From Rhyacichthys aspro (taxonomy: Eukaryota; Chordata; Actinopteri; Gobiiformes; Rhyacichthyidae), in the NCBI GenBank assembly GCA_036850595.1, contig CM072160.1, positions 16,347,906-16,411,905 on the forward strand: 64,000 nt of DNA. The letters are read 5' to 3'. The translations under genes were made by a program, and so were the position numbers. This document shows positions 1 through 14,513 of this stretch, piece by piece. The notes under the pieces were generated by a model that was given only the letters and a program-made list of their open reading frames with translations, was not told where the DNA came from and made no database searches. How positions within the stretch are numbered: position 1 is the first letter of the stretch; each line of letters opens with the position of its first letter.

Positions 1-2349
1 TATTTTAAGAAGCCAAAGCCAAAGGTTGGAAGTTAGAAAGTTGGGAATGAGCAGTAGCATGCTTCAGCAGCATCAGCGGTTTGTGAGCCAGAGGCCCCCC
101 TGTCTGCCTGTCTGGAGGAGATATGAGAGAGGGCCCACTCCCTGTCCGGCCACAGCGGGAGCTGAGGGCTGCCCGCTGACATGCCTGCTTTAATTGTTAG
201 TATTAAATCACTTGCACTTTACCTCAAGATACTATCTGCCAGGCGTTAAGATCTTTTACAGTAGCAAGTGAGGGACGCTTAAATTCAAACCACTCAGGAA
301 TATTTAGTGAAGGTCTCACCACACGCACCGCCAGCTATGTGCACGCATGCCAACAAACCTGGAACACACATAGACAATGGAGTTCTTTATTGAGATGATT
401 GTCAGTGGAGTGGATGGACGGGCAACGGGACTCCACCCCGAGTTGACCGCTGGCCACCCGTCAGTCACCGCGTACACCTCACCACCAGCTGTTTGCTTTA
501 GGAAGGCGGCGCAAAGCCAATTAAAATACACTTACAGCAGTGTCCGACCTGTGTTTGGAAAGATAATATATGTCCAGGAGACCAGTCAACATGGTGCGAG
601 CGAGCAGGCGAGAGGGAAACACTCTGCATCATTGTCTCCGAATGTACGGTCGTCATTATCGCACAGACAAGATCTTACGATGAATCATCCAGCCCAAACT
701 TTTTAGAAAGAATAATATTGTGCTTGATCTCATGGTTTAACCTTTGTGTTGTCTTAGTGTCAAAAATAACCCAGCCACCATGTTACAAAACAGAAGAAAT
801 GACCTTTTATGGACTTAAAAAAAGTGAATCAATATATGATGATGTCTTTAATGAGTATAATCATTTTTAATATTGACTCTCTTGACATCATAAAAGAGCT
901 AAATTGCTATAAGAAAAGAATGTTGGGAATCATTGATGGACCTTGCACTAAAATCTGGATACATTTTATAGTGACAATGGCACACCAAAACAAAAAAGTG
1001 TGTCCAACGCTGCACTTCATTGGGAAGTTTTACACCATTTTATCTGAACATTATTAACTGAACATTATTTCAGAAATGTTATCTATTCAGAAATATTTGA
1101 ATGTCTTTTCAGATCTTTGTGGAAGTGTTAAAGAGTCAGCGTCTTCGCCTCCTACATCAATGATGCTGTGTTTTTAGCCAAAGCACCGCTGTTAATGATA
1201 CTGTATTGTATTATTAGGCGTGCGTCTGTGAACAAGTGTGCACATTAAATATGTGATCTTTAATGAAGTGTTTTACATCAGAGCAAATCAGTAAGCAAAG
1301 CTCTCACTGTGCATCTGACTTTTACTGCTGGCACATACACAACAAATAACTCTCACTATAATAAAGGCACTAGAAGTAGGCAATCAGAAAAGTACTGCCG
1401 GAAACCAATGAAGTGAGAACTCAGGAGGATGCATGAAAATACCAACTGTGTATACGAGTGTCCAGGTAGCTTGAAATGCTAAAGGTCTGAAGGGGGCCTA
1501 AAAGAAAACCAACGTATAGGCGTAAGTCTATGTATCCAAACAGGATCAGTGCCATTTAATAGATGTTATTCCTGTTGAAGTCTGTGAAAACAAAACTCAA
1601 AGTGTGACTGAAAACATTCATCATCAAAAATTAGTAGCCTAATGCACAAATGCGAAACATATGGGGCGAAATTCAAACATGGAAGCCCTCAGACGGACGA
1701 TATGCAGGGAGTTGGAGACACAGATGCAGAGGGGCAGAGGGTGCTGATATGAGTGGTGCTGAGTGGTGAGCAGACACAGGAGCTCCATGTCTGTTCAGTG
1801 TGTTTTAAGAGTGTTTAAATGAGTGAAAAGTCACTTATGGCTTCCAGATGGGGGCCGGTTTGATCCGGATCATTCTGACAGGCCTAGACTTTGATGTGCT
1901 GCTGCCTATTACTGACATTACAGGGAGACAGGCATATTTCTCCCTAATCACTTCCAACTCCTCCACACCAGTCCTGTGTAAGGTCTGCGCCGGCCGGCCA
2001 CACCACGACAGCGGGGAGGCCTGTGTGTGCCTATAGAGCATATGTGTGTGTGATATAAAGAGGATATACATTATGGAATACTGACGGTCCATAAACCCTA
2101 TATAACCATCATAAACATAAGATTGTCTGTGCTTCTCTTTGTCAGTTTGATAGTTTAAATGCCCCAGAGAGACTGTCTTTAACTTTTCATTCTACTCATT
2201 CAACCCATTTTAATCTCAATGTGTAGTGTCCTCTGTTAATGAAGTGGGTTTGCCATGTTCCCTAGCATTAATATGTAGCAATAAGACAAATAAGGATTAG
2301 TCACTATAAGCCAAGGTGTCTCCTAGCACTGGAGTTACACTGGACGTTA
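1..2349. other. Gene-free region with two regulatory-looking blocks
   Basis: No gene is supported. About 460-700 and 1835-2035 are repeat-free and of balanced composition, and open in several frames for that reason. The rest is AT-rich. Confidence 0.45.
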
Positions 2350-2490
2350 AGGGGTCTTTTTTGCTTTGTTTGGTAGGACAGTAGACAGACATTAAAAAGG
2401 CTGATAGAGGGATGAAATTGGGCAATGGACTGGAGCTGGAATCGAACCTGGGTCTCTCGAGTATGTGGTATGCACTAATACAGGTAAATA
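2350..2490 (-). mobile_element. tRNA-derived SINE
   Basis: On the minus strand ACTCGAGAGACCCAGGTTCG leads into GATTCCAGCTCC, giving a perfect B-box GGTTCGATTCC. A tail with AGCCTTTTTAATGTCTGTC and TACTGTCCTACC follows. It is the same family as the copy at 46635-46795. Confidence 0.65.
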
Positions 2491-3824
2491 TTAAAAGACT
2501 AATACCTCACAGGAACACCTACAGATTTTACTTTGTGCCCTCCTCTTTTTATGTAAAAGCAAGCATTTTAAATTAAGTGTTGTATGGATAGTTTAAAAAT
2601 TCCAAATTTAATCAAATGATCTTCCCATCCTACCACAAGTTTGGGCTAATCAGAGGCATTGCAATGTGGTAAGCAAATCAGGAAACTGCAAAACCGATCC
2701 GTTCACAAATATTGGTTTAATTCTTTATGCAGGATTGAACGTAATTGCAAATATTTAATGAGAATTTAAAACACTGTAATGAATTTATCACTTATTACGT
2801 TAACGTGTTTCAAGTTTAGTGCATGTTTTCAAAATAAATATAAATAAGGCCTGTATCTTGGCTGAAAGAGTTAGGGAACCTACTTGAACCTACACTTTAT
2901 GATGAGCCATGTCATTTAACTCTCTCAAATGGTTTGTTTTTTATCTATGCACACTGTCACAATCTAACACAGGCTGAATGCTATAACAAAATGATCCATA
3001 AAGATCCAGAATATAAAACACTGGATTATTTCATAAAACTACCAGGTGCAGGGCTCACAAGATCCATTCATTATTGTGGAGTCATCTAACCTTGAAATTC
3101 ATGCTGAATTGAGCAACCTGTGTCTGCACTGGTGTTTTTCTTGCATTTTAACCCGATCCTTCCAAAGAAAAAGAGTATAATGGTTTCATTTATGTTAAGG
3201 GAGGACTCCCTCAGAAACATCCATCTTGTCTGGTTAAATATAGTCCAGACAAACCAACAGACAACCAGAAGGGAATCATTCCTCCACTTCCTCCTCCACC
3301 CACACTCCCCTGTCAGTCCACTGGAAGTCATTTCTCACTGACCACAGAGGAGTGGGACCCAAAGGGTAAAGGGAGAACAACTTTGCTTCTTACTAATCAC
3401 TTTGTGACCCAATAAGACCACCCCTCATACTCCATGCAAGTCTCCTCTCTTGTCTATTGCGAGACTGTGGAGAGGGATGGAGAGCGCAGGAGTGAATCGG
3501 CCTGAAGTTCTCTCTTTTTATCTCCCAAAGGCGGGGGAATGCCAAGAGGGCTGCAGCTTTGGAATCTACTGTTTTGTCTGTCTCTCTGGTTTGAATCCAC
3601 TTGGAGTAGCACAGTGAGGCATTCAGGGACAGATCTGGAGGGCTCTTAAATGGACAATGGTGCTGCCCCGGGACAAAACGAGTCCTTGATGAGGGATCTG
3701 TGGAGAGGTGCAGGTGTCTGAGGTGAAGAGTACTCTCTCAAGGCTGACCCATTTATCTCCGGCAGCAGCTTTCCATCTTATCCCGCTCTGAAATCTGTAT
3801 TCTCAAATGTACATACACTGATGT
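2491..3824. other. Gene-free stretch
   Basis: AT-rich to about 3080, then a more balanced segment to 3780. The short overlapping frames at 3086-3341 on both strands show no domain. Nothing else was seen. Confidence 0.5.
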
Positions 3825-4215
3825 GAAGTAGTAAAGACCAAGTTGTGATACAGACCAAAGTGTATAGACCAAGACTAAAGGGACTAGGACTGGGTCAGGA
3901 CCAAGGAATGGAAGAGACAAGACAGAAGCAAGATTTTAAGTGACTAAGAGTGGGTTAAGACAAATGTCACGTAAAGACTAAGACCAAATTAAGACCAGGA
4001 TCAAGGCAAGACATGTCAGTATTTAAAGACCAGGTGAAGGAATATAAGATGAAGTTAAGGTCAAGGTTGCATAAGCCCTACCAAGACAGGGCTAAGACCA
4101 TGTCTAGATCATGAGAAAGGCTTTCGATGGGGGTCAAGACCATTACAGATATTCAAGATCAAGATCAAGGGAAGGTCAAACCACGTAAAGACCAATGAAA
4201 CATAAGGTACAAGCA
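3825..4215. repeat. Degenerate AGACCA minisatellite
   Basis: The plus strand repeats variants of AAGACCAAG, AGACCAA and CAAGACA at irregular spacing for about 390 bp. Purines are strongly favoured on this strand. A smaller patch with the same words lies at about 18505-18565. It is not coding in any frame. Confidence 0.7.
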
Positions 4216-7200
4216 AGCATCTCATCTTTTTGCAAATATGGAGTGATCACAGGTGACAAACAATCACAGAATGAGATTTGATTTGACAAAAGGTCCAAGC
4301 TAATACTTCCCGGCTTGATCACTCCCAACTCTGCTCAGAAATTTGGGCAAAGGCTGGAGGTGTGACATGAGCGACCTGAGTAAAGACAAGAGATTTGGTC
4401 ATTTTTGGTGTGAGTCCACCCAAGACAACAACAAGATGAGTTAAAGAGACTTTACAAAAGCTAACCACCAATGGGCGACAAATATACCAATGCAAAAAGT
4501 TTTAGTTTAGGATGATAGACGGTAATAAAATCCTCTGACATATGTTTCATTTTTTAAGCTAAATTCTACAAACCTGTCATAATATAGCGTTAAAAGTGGC
4601 CTCAAGACTGGTCTCGAGAGCAATACCAAGCTGGTGCACTACAACACTAACAGCATACATTTAACTTGCTCCGGGATACCACAGAAGTCTGTCTAAACTA
4701 AACGTACATCACACTAAGTAAAGAGACACTGGTTTATTCATGCCAGGGAGGCAGACAGGAAAAGGCCTTTAACCCCAGGGCTTCACTCTACATTCCTGGT
4801 AATTGCACTCCATCATAGTTTGTGCCGGAAAAAGAAAACATCTAAATAAACCCTGTCAAACCGTGCTGTCCATCTGCTACGATAAGATGAAGCAAATAAG
4901 TCTCGTTCCATAAACAAAAACACTGGAGATCACAAATCAGTGGTCACAGCCACCACACAACCATAAATTAGCTTCAGAACCATTTTTAGCATTAAGTCCT
5001 TGAGGGAGAGAGGACTACCCTCTCTTTAAAAACTCATCGCTGCTGTAACTGCGGCCTGCAGATAATGTCTACACGAGCTGGAAAGACAAAACAATATGAA
5101 TGCAGGCACTAAAAGGCTGGTTGGACTATGATGACAGGGTTAGTAATTCCCAAAAAACAAAAGGACAGCAGACAAGTCACAGACCCATTGTGTGTTTATG
5201 CAAAGAGGGGAGGATTCATTTAACAGCTTTGCAGTTGAAAACAATCAACTTTTGCAGTGTATACTCTAAATTAAATGACTTATAGCAGCAGCCACTTAAC
5301 TTAGTGGTTGCACACCAAAAAGTTAATAGAAATGCTGCATAAGTGGCCTGACATATTGTAGACTCTGGCATGTAGGATAATAAATGAGTCCCTCAGACAT
5401 TGGTTTAGTAAGTCCTTTGCTTTATATTACATGGCTAAGAGCCTCTGGGAAGACATTACCTTTGTACAGGAGCTTTTGCAACAAGAAATGACAAATTGAC
5501 GATAGCGTGGCAGCAGGCTCTCTGGAACCAGTCGTGTATTATACTGTTCAAACTTTGCTTGGAACATGCTAGGCCCCGTGCCTGAATTTTACAACCAGAT
5601 TTATCTTATTTTCCAACTTATTTTCATATCTATTTCCTTTCTCTTTGTGAATTAGGCAGTAAATAAAGCAGTGGGGCCCTGTGCATAGTGGAATCAGTTG
5701 GAATTGGCAAATTAAAGAATGCAGGCGAGGTGTAGCCCAAGCTATCCTCCTGGATTTGGGCAAATTCAGCTGATGCAAAACAAGGAATTAATTTGAGGGG
5801 AGCGGCTTGCGTGCTGAGCTTGGCGCTCTGACAAAGATGAATGGCATCATTCCAAGCGAATGGTAATTTCACTTTTTGTGACAGTGCTTTAGAGCAAAAG
5901 CGACTGGAGACGCACAAAGCATTTGCAATCCCATTGAGAGCCCTTGGTACCTGCCTATCAGACACTGCACATTGTTTACCAATCATCTGATATTGATTGG
6001 TTTCAGACTAAAGTTTGAAGATGAATTAGAGTGGGATAAGGTTAAGTCCTAACCTTGAAAGATTTAGTGTCTATTCAGCCGCGTGTAGGACTCTCCTCAG
6101 CTCACTCAGAGAATAGAAAACTTTTAAATTCAATAGGGGGTGGGAGACACAAAACGTGTCACATTCACCAAGTGAATCCACTGGAAGAAACGCAGAAGAA
6201 CACCCAAAAAGCATAATCTTTCTCCCTAGTTGATAGAAATGGTAATTGCATGTGTGGGATAATACTTTGAAGCCAAGGCCTTGGTCAGACAGACCGCCTA
6301 TTTAGGTTAAAAAAGGGGCAACAAAACAGCCCCTTCTTAATGCTTTTGTTCACTGCTCTACTCTTTTAAATGTTTACTGAAAAAGAACCTTCAAATCCAC
6401 TCTGCAGCTCCTGCACAATGTGGCACCTATCACTCTTGGGTGCATGGACACATTGTATTATGTGAATCATTGATATGTAGCAATCATTCCCATGAATCAT
6501 TTTGTATTTAACATTCAGATTCTCAGGAATCCGATTTTCATCCTCTTGAGAAGGACAAAGGCATTTTGTTAGATAAAAGACAATATTTGAATATGAAAAT
6601 ATCAATATACATATATACATTTTATCTGACACTATTAAGGACATATTGTTAGACAGAAATGAATACTACTTAGTTTGTTGTCTGTCTGTATTTGGCCATG
6701 ACAGTGCACTGCAGGACAGCTGTAGATACTGCTTTTACACTCTACAAAAATAATGTTCAGACTATTTGCCATTCATATTTTGACATTTTAACAGAGCTCA
6801 GAGACTTCTTGCAGCTTGTCGGGACGTACCATCTCCCAGCATGGGGTTAGCGCTCCAAATGGACCGCTGAGCCGACCCTCACAGCTGGACCACTTCACTT
6901 AACTTCCCCCTCGCTGCCCCCTTCAGCCGGCGAGCCCTCTGCTGTGCTACGAAGCTCTCCAGCCCACTCGACCTCCGACACAGCGTAGAATAGGAGCAGG
7001 CCACGCTAACCTTGTAAGTTGGCCAGGTCGGAGGTCGAATTAAGAGAGCGCACACATGGCTCGTGGTCTGACAGGCGGATAACAAACACTATCCTGATGC
7101 TCAGAGTGGGAGTAATGGTGTCATGTAGCACAGAAATGATGGTGAGTATCTGTAGGAGCGAGACAATGCTTCTGAGGAGAAAGTATTTTCACTTAAATAA

Positions 7201-8866
7201 CTGAAGCATTCATGTTTGTGTAACTGCTCTGCATGTGAGCCCAGCTGTTGTTCTGCATGTTATGTAAGGGTCAGTGTCAGTAACTTAGCACCACTGCATT
7301 CAGGAAGTGGCTTAGAAAGGTGCCAAGGATGCAGGTGTATCCGTTGTGACAATGAGATACACTTGTTATAATCCACAGAGGTCTGACTGAACAGGACAGT
7401 GGGCCTAAGGGTCTGGCAGCTTCTGTAAACTATCCACAAAAGTGCATGCTCGCTTCTGGGAAAATGCATGTGCCACAGAGGAGCACCAATTGAATCCCAA
7501 TCAAAAAAGAAAGAAAGAAACAGATAAATAAATAATGATATACTGTTTCTGTGTTGTTTTCCATTTTCACAAGATAATTTCACCCAGACATATCAGATCA
7601 CTTGCTACAAGCCCCACACTTTCAAAGCATATTTGTCAAGAAGAGTGAGTATATTCTGGCTGTGTGTGGGAGTCTTACTCAAGCCAGACCCTTTAAAACG
7701 TGTTACACAAATTTAAAGTGGTGCTTTGATGGATTTTAAAGTATGCCATAGCTAAAGCGAAATATGTCATACATCATATTTCCTGAATATTGTCTTTTTC
7801 CCCAAATCGAATAATTATAATAATTTTGCTCCACAAATTTAGCCTGTTGACTTCCACAAAAAAACTCGCAAACATATTTCTCACACAAGTATTGTAGTTA
7901 GGGGTTTTCTTCAAATTTAGAGCAAAATTTAGAACCACTGAGCTCATATTCTATTGAACTATACATCCATCTGTTTCATACATATATACTGTACATACAT
8001 GTATTTTGAAACCTGGCTTTTTTACAAAATCTTATAATCTAAGCACTCACATAGACATTGACACAGGGGCCTGGGGGCTTATAACGACCCCTCCCCACCC
8101 CGGACAGCCCTCATCCCTGAATGTGTGCACCACTTAAACTTTCCCCTTTTCAAACAACGGAGCACAAAGAGAGGACCACATCAGCGGCCTGCTGATCATC
8201 CCCTACAGACGGCTGAGCGCGGACAACAGGCAGGTCCCTGGGCACGTCCCCTGCATAATGTCCCCTATACCCTGTACCCCGGCCTCCTCCCCTTCCCTCT
8301 ATCATGGCACTGGGCCTGAGCCTGTATGTATATCCCTCTCATGTGAGACTAGATAAATGACAAGTCTTTGGAGAGGGCCAGTTAGAAAAGGCCCGGGAGA
8401 GAAGTGGGGTGGCGCTGCAGCTGTCCCACTGGCCACGTCCACCCCCTGAATCCCTGAACAACCCCACCGCCGCCCCCCCAGCAGCAGGTTTCTCCCTACA
8501 GAGAGGGGCAAAAAAAAACACGCTTCATTACGTCCTCTCTCCCCAGAGCAGCTAGGGGCCTTTCAGCGCAGATAAGCCTCTTAGACATGAAGTAGCGCTC
8601 AGAGCAGCGTTTGAGTGACAGCAGGAAGGTTTAGCCATTCAGTGGACAATGCTCACATTCTCTGGCTTTAATCTAGGAGGCGGACAATGATCTGTTTTTA
8701 AGGCCTCATCTCCTCTGCGTTTCCCACAGCAGTAGGTGACTGGCACAAGGAAAAGAGTGGGCTGAGACAGCGCTGCTATCTCTCCCAAGGCCTTGCTCTG
8801 ACAGTCTGAGGAAACAAAAAAAAGAAGCAAAGTAGGGGGCTTTTTGATGGAAAGCAACAGCATCAA
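4216..8866. other. Gene-free region with regulatory-looking blocks
   Basis: No exon is supported. Blocks at about 5690-6000 and 8120-8640 are repeat-free with balanced composition. The first includes GGAATTAATTTG and a forkhead-type TTGTTTACC. The rest is ordinary AT-rich DNA. Confidence 0.45.

Positions 8867-8897
<31 letters not shown>
8867..8897. repeat. (CA)15 microsatellite
   Basis: A perfect dinucleotide run on the plus strand between CATCAAT and TGGGCG. Confidence 0.95.
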
Positions 8898-8899
<2 letters not shown>

Positions 8900-11800
8900 G
8901 GCGCATACAATCAGGCCGTGATGGTTGAGTGCGCCTGTGTGACCGACAGACAGGTGAGAGGCCTAGAGGTGACGTGGCTCAGTGTAGAGCTTTGTCATTC
9001 TTATCTGCCCTGACCACTGACATCCATCCCTCCTCGGCCTTTGTGTGCTTTTCTATGATGCGTGTATACAAACGCTAATGCACGGCCAAGTGGAGGCAAT
9101 AGAGGGCTAGACAGTGTGAAAAGATAGACAAACCCTGCAACGTGTTTGGATTTTACGATACACTAACATGTGTGACCCTTTGACACAAAAGCTTTAGATC
9201 ATGCAACAAGACGATGACTTACAAGCGACTAAAAATAAGGACAATGTGCTTTCAGTTTGCAAAATAGATTATGTCAATTGTCCTCTAATTAAAACTTGTC
9301 TGGCTGAATACTCCTTTCTTTTTCTGACAGATGTGGAACAAAAACATCTACAGCTGAGTTTTTTCCATGCAACTTGTAACCATGGCCATTTATAAGTATA
9401 GCAAGTGTAAATAAACTTTAAACTGATAGTGATATGTGACAAAAGAAAGTAGAATTATTTACAGAACAGAAAACTAAAATGTGTATTAAGTCTCAACAGA
9501 CAAATGCACGTATAAAAAATGAAATAGACTGTAAACAACAATGGACTGAATTAAAAGATGCTATTTGTGCAGTGTGTTCTAGCTCCAAGTAATATGACTC
9601 AAAAAAATACATGGCTATTGATTTTTTATGATTAAATTACAGTATTCTGTGTCTGTTATTGTTATATTTGTCACATTTGTGTGATTGGCATCTCATTTGT
9701 GGTGCTTTAAAAACATAATTGTCCAAATGCGGCGAGATATAAAGCATTAAAGAGTTAAAAATGAGTCCAAATATGCTCCACTAATGCTTCATAAACTTTT
9801 CCACTCCTTTATTAGCATCACTAGCTACATCCTGTCAGATAACTGCCAAGCTTTACTCTTGTCTAAACTCTTTCTTACTTCTTTGGCTTCACCGCCTTGT
9901 TATAAGTTTACATTGGTTTGCGACTACAGCTCCATTAACTTTTACTGTCTATATGATTATCATGCAGCCAAGTCAAACCATTTATTTTATCAATGGGGAA
10001 GAACGAACCATCAAAGGCGCCACTTGACTCATGAGTAACTTTTAAGTGCAAAGTGAACAAATAATCCAAGGAGCGAGCGCACAGTGCTGAAGTGCTGAGA
10101 CGTAGGTGGATTATTTTAGAATCAGCTCACACTTCGCTTCGGTTTGTTTTGCTTCACAGAGAGTACAAACATTCAGATCTCATCGACAATAAACAGAGAG
10201 TGGGGACTACAGAGAGAGAAATAAGCCCTTTAATATGTCTGTGTATGTGTGCAGAGACATCATGAGACTCAGTTCAGTGTTTCACTCAAGTGTCCATTAC
10301 TGGCTTCCTATTGCTCCAAATCATCATTACTTCGTTGTTTCTTTTAAACTTTCTCATTCCATCCTCCTTTTTCTTTCCTTCTTTTCTCATAGTTTGTTCC
10401 TTTCTGCCTTCTTTTAATACAAATCAACATAAAACCTTGCAAAACATGTTCTTTAGATTTGCCAACATACTATGGCATATTATACAGTAATGAAAAGCTC
10501 AAAATTTTCCATTCCTTGTCTTTTTGTGCTTTATTAAAAATCAAAATCCAACTGCAGACTAATATTGAGAGCAGCCCTCAAAGTATAGTTTGAGGTGGCG
10601 CTATGACACTCTTGAGTACTTCTCAAGCCCCGAATCAAGTGAGAACCTGACTAATATGTATATTACCATCATTTTCCACTGCGCAGTGTGAGAATACAGC
10701 CACACTGACAGTAACCAAAGTCCGCCGTTGCAAGCTCTCGGGCCGGCCATCCAGCATGTCCCCGACACCTCGCGTGCACTGCCCTCCCATTAGTCTCCCA
10801 CACCTCATCACAGTCGCGCCACCTCAACCCCAAAGATCTCATATCCTCCACACACCTTTACCTCCTTTCTGTACTGCAACACAGCTCTCAAATCTCTGAA
10901 CTAATAACTCTCTGTTTGTGTTAACAAGCCCACCTGCCACTAACTATGGCACTCAAAAGCCCAAACAGTGTAGTCCTTAAAGACAAGCAAAATTCATCAA
11001 AAAAAACCATTGTAAGTATTGTTCGTGCCGTTGGTAAAGTTGTCAAACTCACGCTGAACATGTAGATTTGTGTAATAAAATAAAGACCATGTCTAAAGCC
11101 CAATCTCACAACTTGCACTACACTCTAAGGATTTTTTTACAGTGTGCATTTCTTGAAAGTCCACTGGGCATGAGTGCACAAGGTATTAAAGCTGTTAAAA
11201 AAAGACAGCCCTGAACTTGCCACTTATCTACAAAATAAAAACAACAAAGCCAAAGAGAAAAAAGACTAAACCAGACAACGTTTTTCTACTTATTATTATT
11301 ATTATTATTGGGCTTTTAAAATGATTAATTTTAAAATGAGTGGTAAGTGAATTGTCAATTAATTAATTAATTTTTGTTTTTTAGGTTTTCCCATTATTGG
11401 ATATTTATTTAACATAATAATAACAATTTGTTCTACTCCTTTTTTTCTCAGTGCGTAGATTTACTAATGATATATGCCATTTAATCCAACCAGAACAACA
11501 CTGTATTTCATAAAATGAAACGTATATTTAATAGTTTGGTTTAGATGATTTTTGCTGACTTTTACTGACTTTTGCCTCTGCCTTAGTTGTTTTGCAAATG
11601 TGATTTCTGATTAGACGAACGCAGTCAAAAAACGGTAATATAAGAGCTCAACATGTATAACACGAAACAGATAATTTCCTAAAGGGTATCAGCACATGGA
11701 AAAGGTGAGGAAGTGAGAATAACAGAGGAAAGGACAGACAGACATTGAGACAGATTGGGCAATTAGACAAACACACAGTAAAAGATCGTTCCATTACACA

Positions 11801-14399
11801 CACAGACTGACATGGCTGCAATTGAGACAATGGGCCCCTTCACCGTACCACCAAGTGTTTATGTCCCCCGTCAGTCTGCATCACCAGTGTCCCCCTGACT
11901 GCTGCCAGCTGACGGCCCGGCCCAGCACAGCACAGCACACTACACACACACACCCCTCTGACCTCCCACACTGAACACACACACACACCTCTCCATACAC
12001 TCCTGCTTTGCTTTCTGTCACATGTCAGCAACTCTTGTCCCATACAGACATGAGGCCTGAGTGTGTGAGGGTGAGCCGGAGAGGAAGAACGAATGAATAG
12101 GCTTCTGTTGGACCACGTTTAATGGCTTTATTTAAAGATGTTGTGTTTCATGTCAGAAAACACCAGTCATGTATGCCACCAGCAGCATGTGTGTGCTGAG
12201 GCTTGAACTAATAACAATCCCATAACCCTCTGACTGACCACAATTTCCTCTTGTCTGACGAGAACATGTGAGCTTAAAGAGGACGACAGAGATAACACAT
12301 TGTTTTAATAGACATACTTAGTTTGAGTGGGTCTGTCTGGAAGCCATATTGAGAGGGTCAGTAATATATATGACAAATACTATGTTACTATCATTAATAC
12401 AACTAATTCTGTTAAGATAAAAATACAACCTGGCATGTAAAATATGGTTGTTAAGATGACAGATTTTAAATAATTATTCCTTTATTTCAGTGCCGTCAAA
12501 CTCAAAGTGGTGAGGAGTAAATAAGAATTTACTTGGGTATCTTTTATCATATATTTTACAGTGTTTGTCTTCATCAGTTTGTTTTAAACATAATTTTTCT
12601 TCTTTTACGCCTCATTTTCACGCATTATTTTGTGAATTTACTTTTTTTGTGCCACTTTGCCCTCATTTTGGCCCCTTTAAAATGGTTACCCCAGTTAAAT
12701 GTCATTTTGTCTACATCTAGGGTGCTATTCTTCCCTATTACACATCATTAAAATAGTTTAGAGCCTTTTGACTTTTCTTATTAATGTGCAAAGTTTCAAA
12801 GAAAACATCTACCTTGAGTTTGACACTAATGCCTTATAGTAATGTTACTCATTTATAAGTATTAAGCCTCCAAAATACACAAATACAATTTGAAATAGTA
12901 ATAAAAGTAATTGAATGTACTGACTTTTCCATTGTAGAATCCACCTTGTAATTAGTAATCATAATAAATAATTGTTTGCAATAACTGTTTTAAAAGTGAC
13001 CGTCCCAACCCTGCCTTTTTCTATCAACTACTAGGGATGAAAAATGTGTGTTTTAATCCTATGTTAGTCTATTCTTTGAAATTGTAATGTAAGTTGATTT
13101 GTATTAAGTTGTGCAACAAGCTATTCATTCTTGTACTGCTTTTTTTTATTGCACAGACAGCAGACAGATGACTTCACAACCATGTAACACCATCTATATT
13201 AGTCTAGATATGAGCACTTACCCACATACAATCATTCTGTATGTATAAAGTTTTTTTCCATTCTTTCCTTTAAATCAAAATGTCCTTCAAGTTTTTTTTA
13301 TAATCCTTATCCTCCCCTCTTCCTCTTCTAATTTACCTCCCCCTCGTCTGTGATACCACTGCATAAAACACACCAAAAAGTTTTCACTGGAGCCGGGTAA
13401 TGAGCTCGCCCTTTGACCTTGACTTGATGACTTCCATACCTGAGCATGTGTAAGAAAATGTGTGATTTCTTTTCTTTTTTTTTCCTTTTTTCGTTTCGGG
13501 AGCATGTGTATGTGCGCCTGCAGCTGGCGGCTGACAGCGACATGACTAATGAAGGCCCTGGACAGAAATAATAGGTGGGAATTATAACACAAAAAGGGTA
13601 TAGGCGCTAAAAGGAAAAGGAAGGGCATATGATATGAGTTTGAGAGAGAAAGATAAAGGGGGAAAGTGAATTAGGAAGAGTTTAAATAATTTGAGGAAAA
13701 TGGCTTATACAGGAGTTCAGTGGTCCAAAAAAATGTTCAGAATTATGGAAATAATGTCATGATTCTATTGTTTGAAATTGTCTCGACCAGAAACCACTCT
13801 GTAATCACTATATACTACTCTGTATAGTGATTATACTTCTTTCTAGTGGTGTCCAAATGTCCAGTAGCCTCAAATGTACAGTGCAATCAAGGTTTTCCAC
13901 AATGTATCATAAAAGTGCTTCTTGTTTGAATGAAACAAGTTTGAGGCACGGGTTTGAATAATAGTGAGGCCATATGAAAATGTATTAATTTCTTTTAAAG
14001 TCCCTAAACTAATTCTACAGATATGAGCTTTCTTGAAGAGAGAGTCGCTAAGATCCAGTGAAGACGAAACATAATGTTTATGAATGTGAGAAGAACAGCA
14101 GAGCATTACACATATTCTAATTCTTTATCAGTTCTTCAAACAATCTTTACTGTAAGTCTGGTTAGGGTTCATCACAGAAGTTCACTTTTAGCAGAGTCTA
14201 GTGGAAGTTTGTTTACAAATAAGCCAGTCTCATGGGATTAGATTAAAAAACAGTTTTTATCCAAGAGTCTCACCTTAAATGCTGCTTTGTCTTTTTAAGT
14301 GCAATATCTTTTACTTTCTTGTGCAATTTTAGGGAGGCGTGAAATAGCTGAATGTGATGGATGTGTGTGTTTTTAACTTTAACTTATAGCCTTTTTACT
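8898..14399. other. Gene-free region
   Basis: No coding exon is supported. About 10640-10860 and 13370-13560 look more constrained than their surroundings. The latter holds a TCAAGGTCA / AGGTCAAAGGGCG nuclear-receptor site on the minus strand (13407-13422). A perfect 11-bp inverted repeat lies at 13802-13833. The rest is AT-rich. Confidence 0.45.
13802..13833. repeat. Perfect short inverted repeat
   Basis: TAATCACTATA and TATAGTGATTA flank a 10-nt loop. No T-run or known RNA feature is attached. Confidence 0.8.
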
Positions 14400-14513
14400 T
14401 TTTAACAGTCCTTTTATTTATTTATTTATTTAGTTTTATCTGCACCGATGGTTTGCTTTTCAATTTCGTTGTACAATGTACAATGACAATAAAGTTATTC
14501 TATCCTATTAACA
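14400..14513 (+). mobile_element. Tail of a LINE-type retroelement
   Basis: TTTATTTATTTA leads into TTTCGTTGTACAATGTACAA, then TGACAATAAAGTTATTCTAT. This matches the 3' end of many teleost non-LTR elements (TTTCGTTGTACAATGACAATAAAG plus short TTCTAT repeats). No reverse transcriptase frame is present, so the copy is 5'-truncated. Confidence 0.55.
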
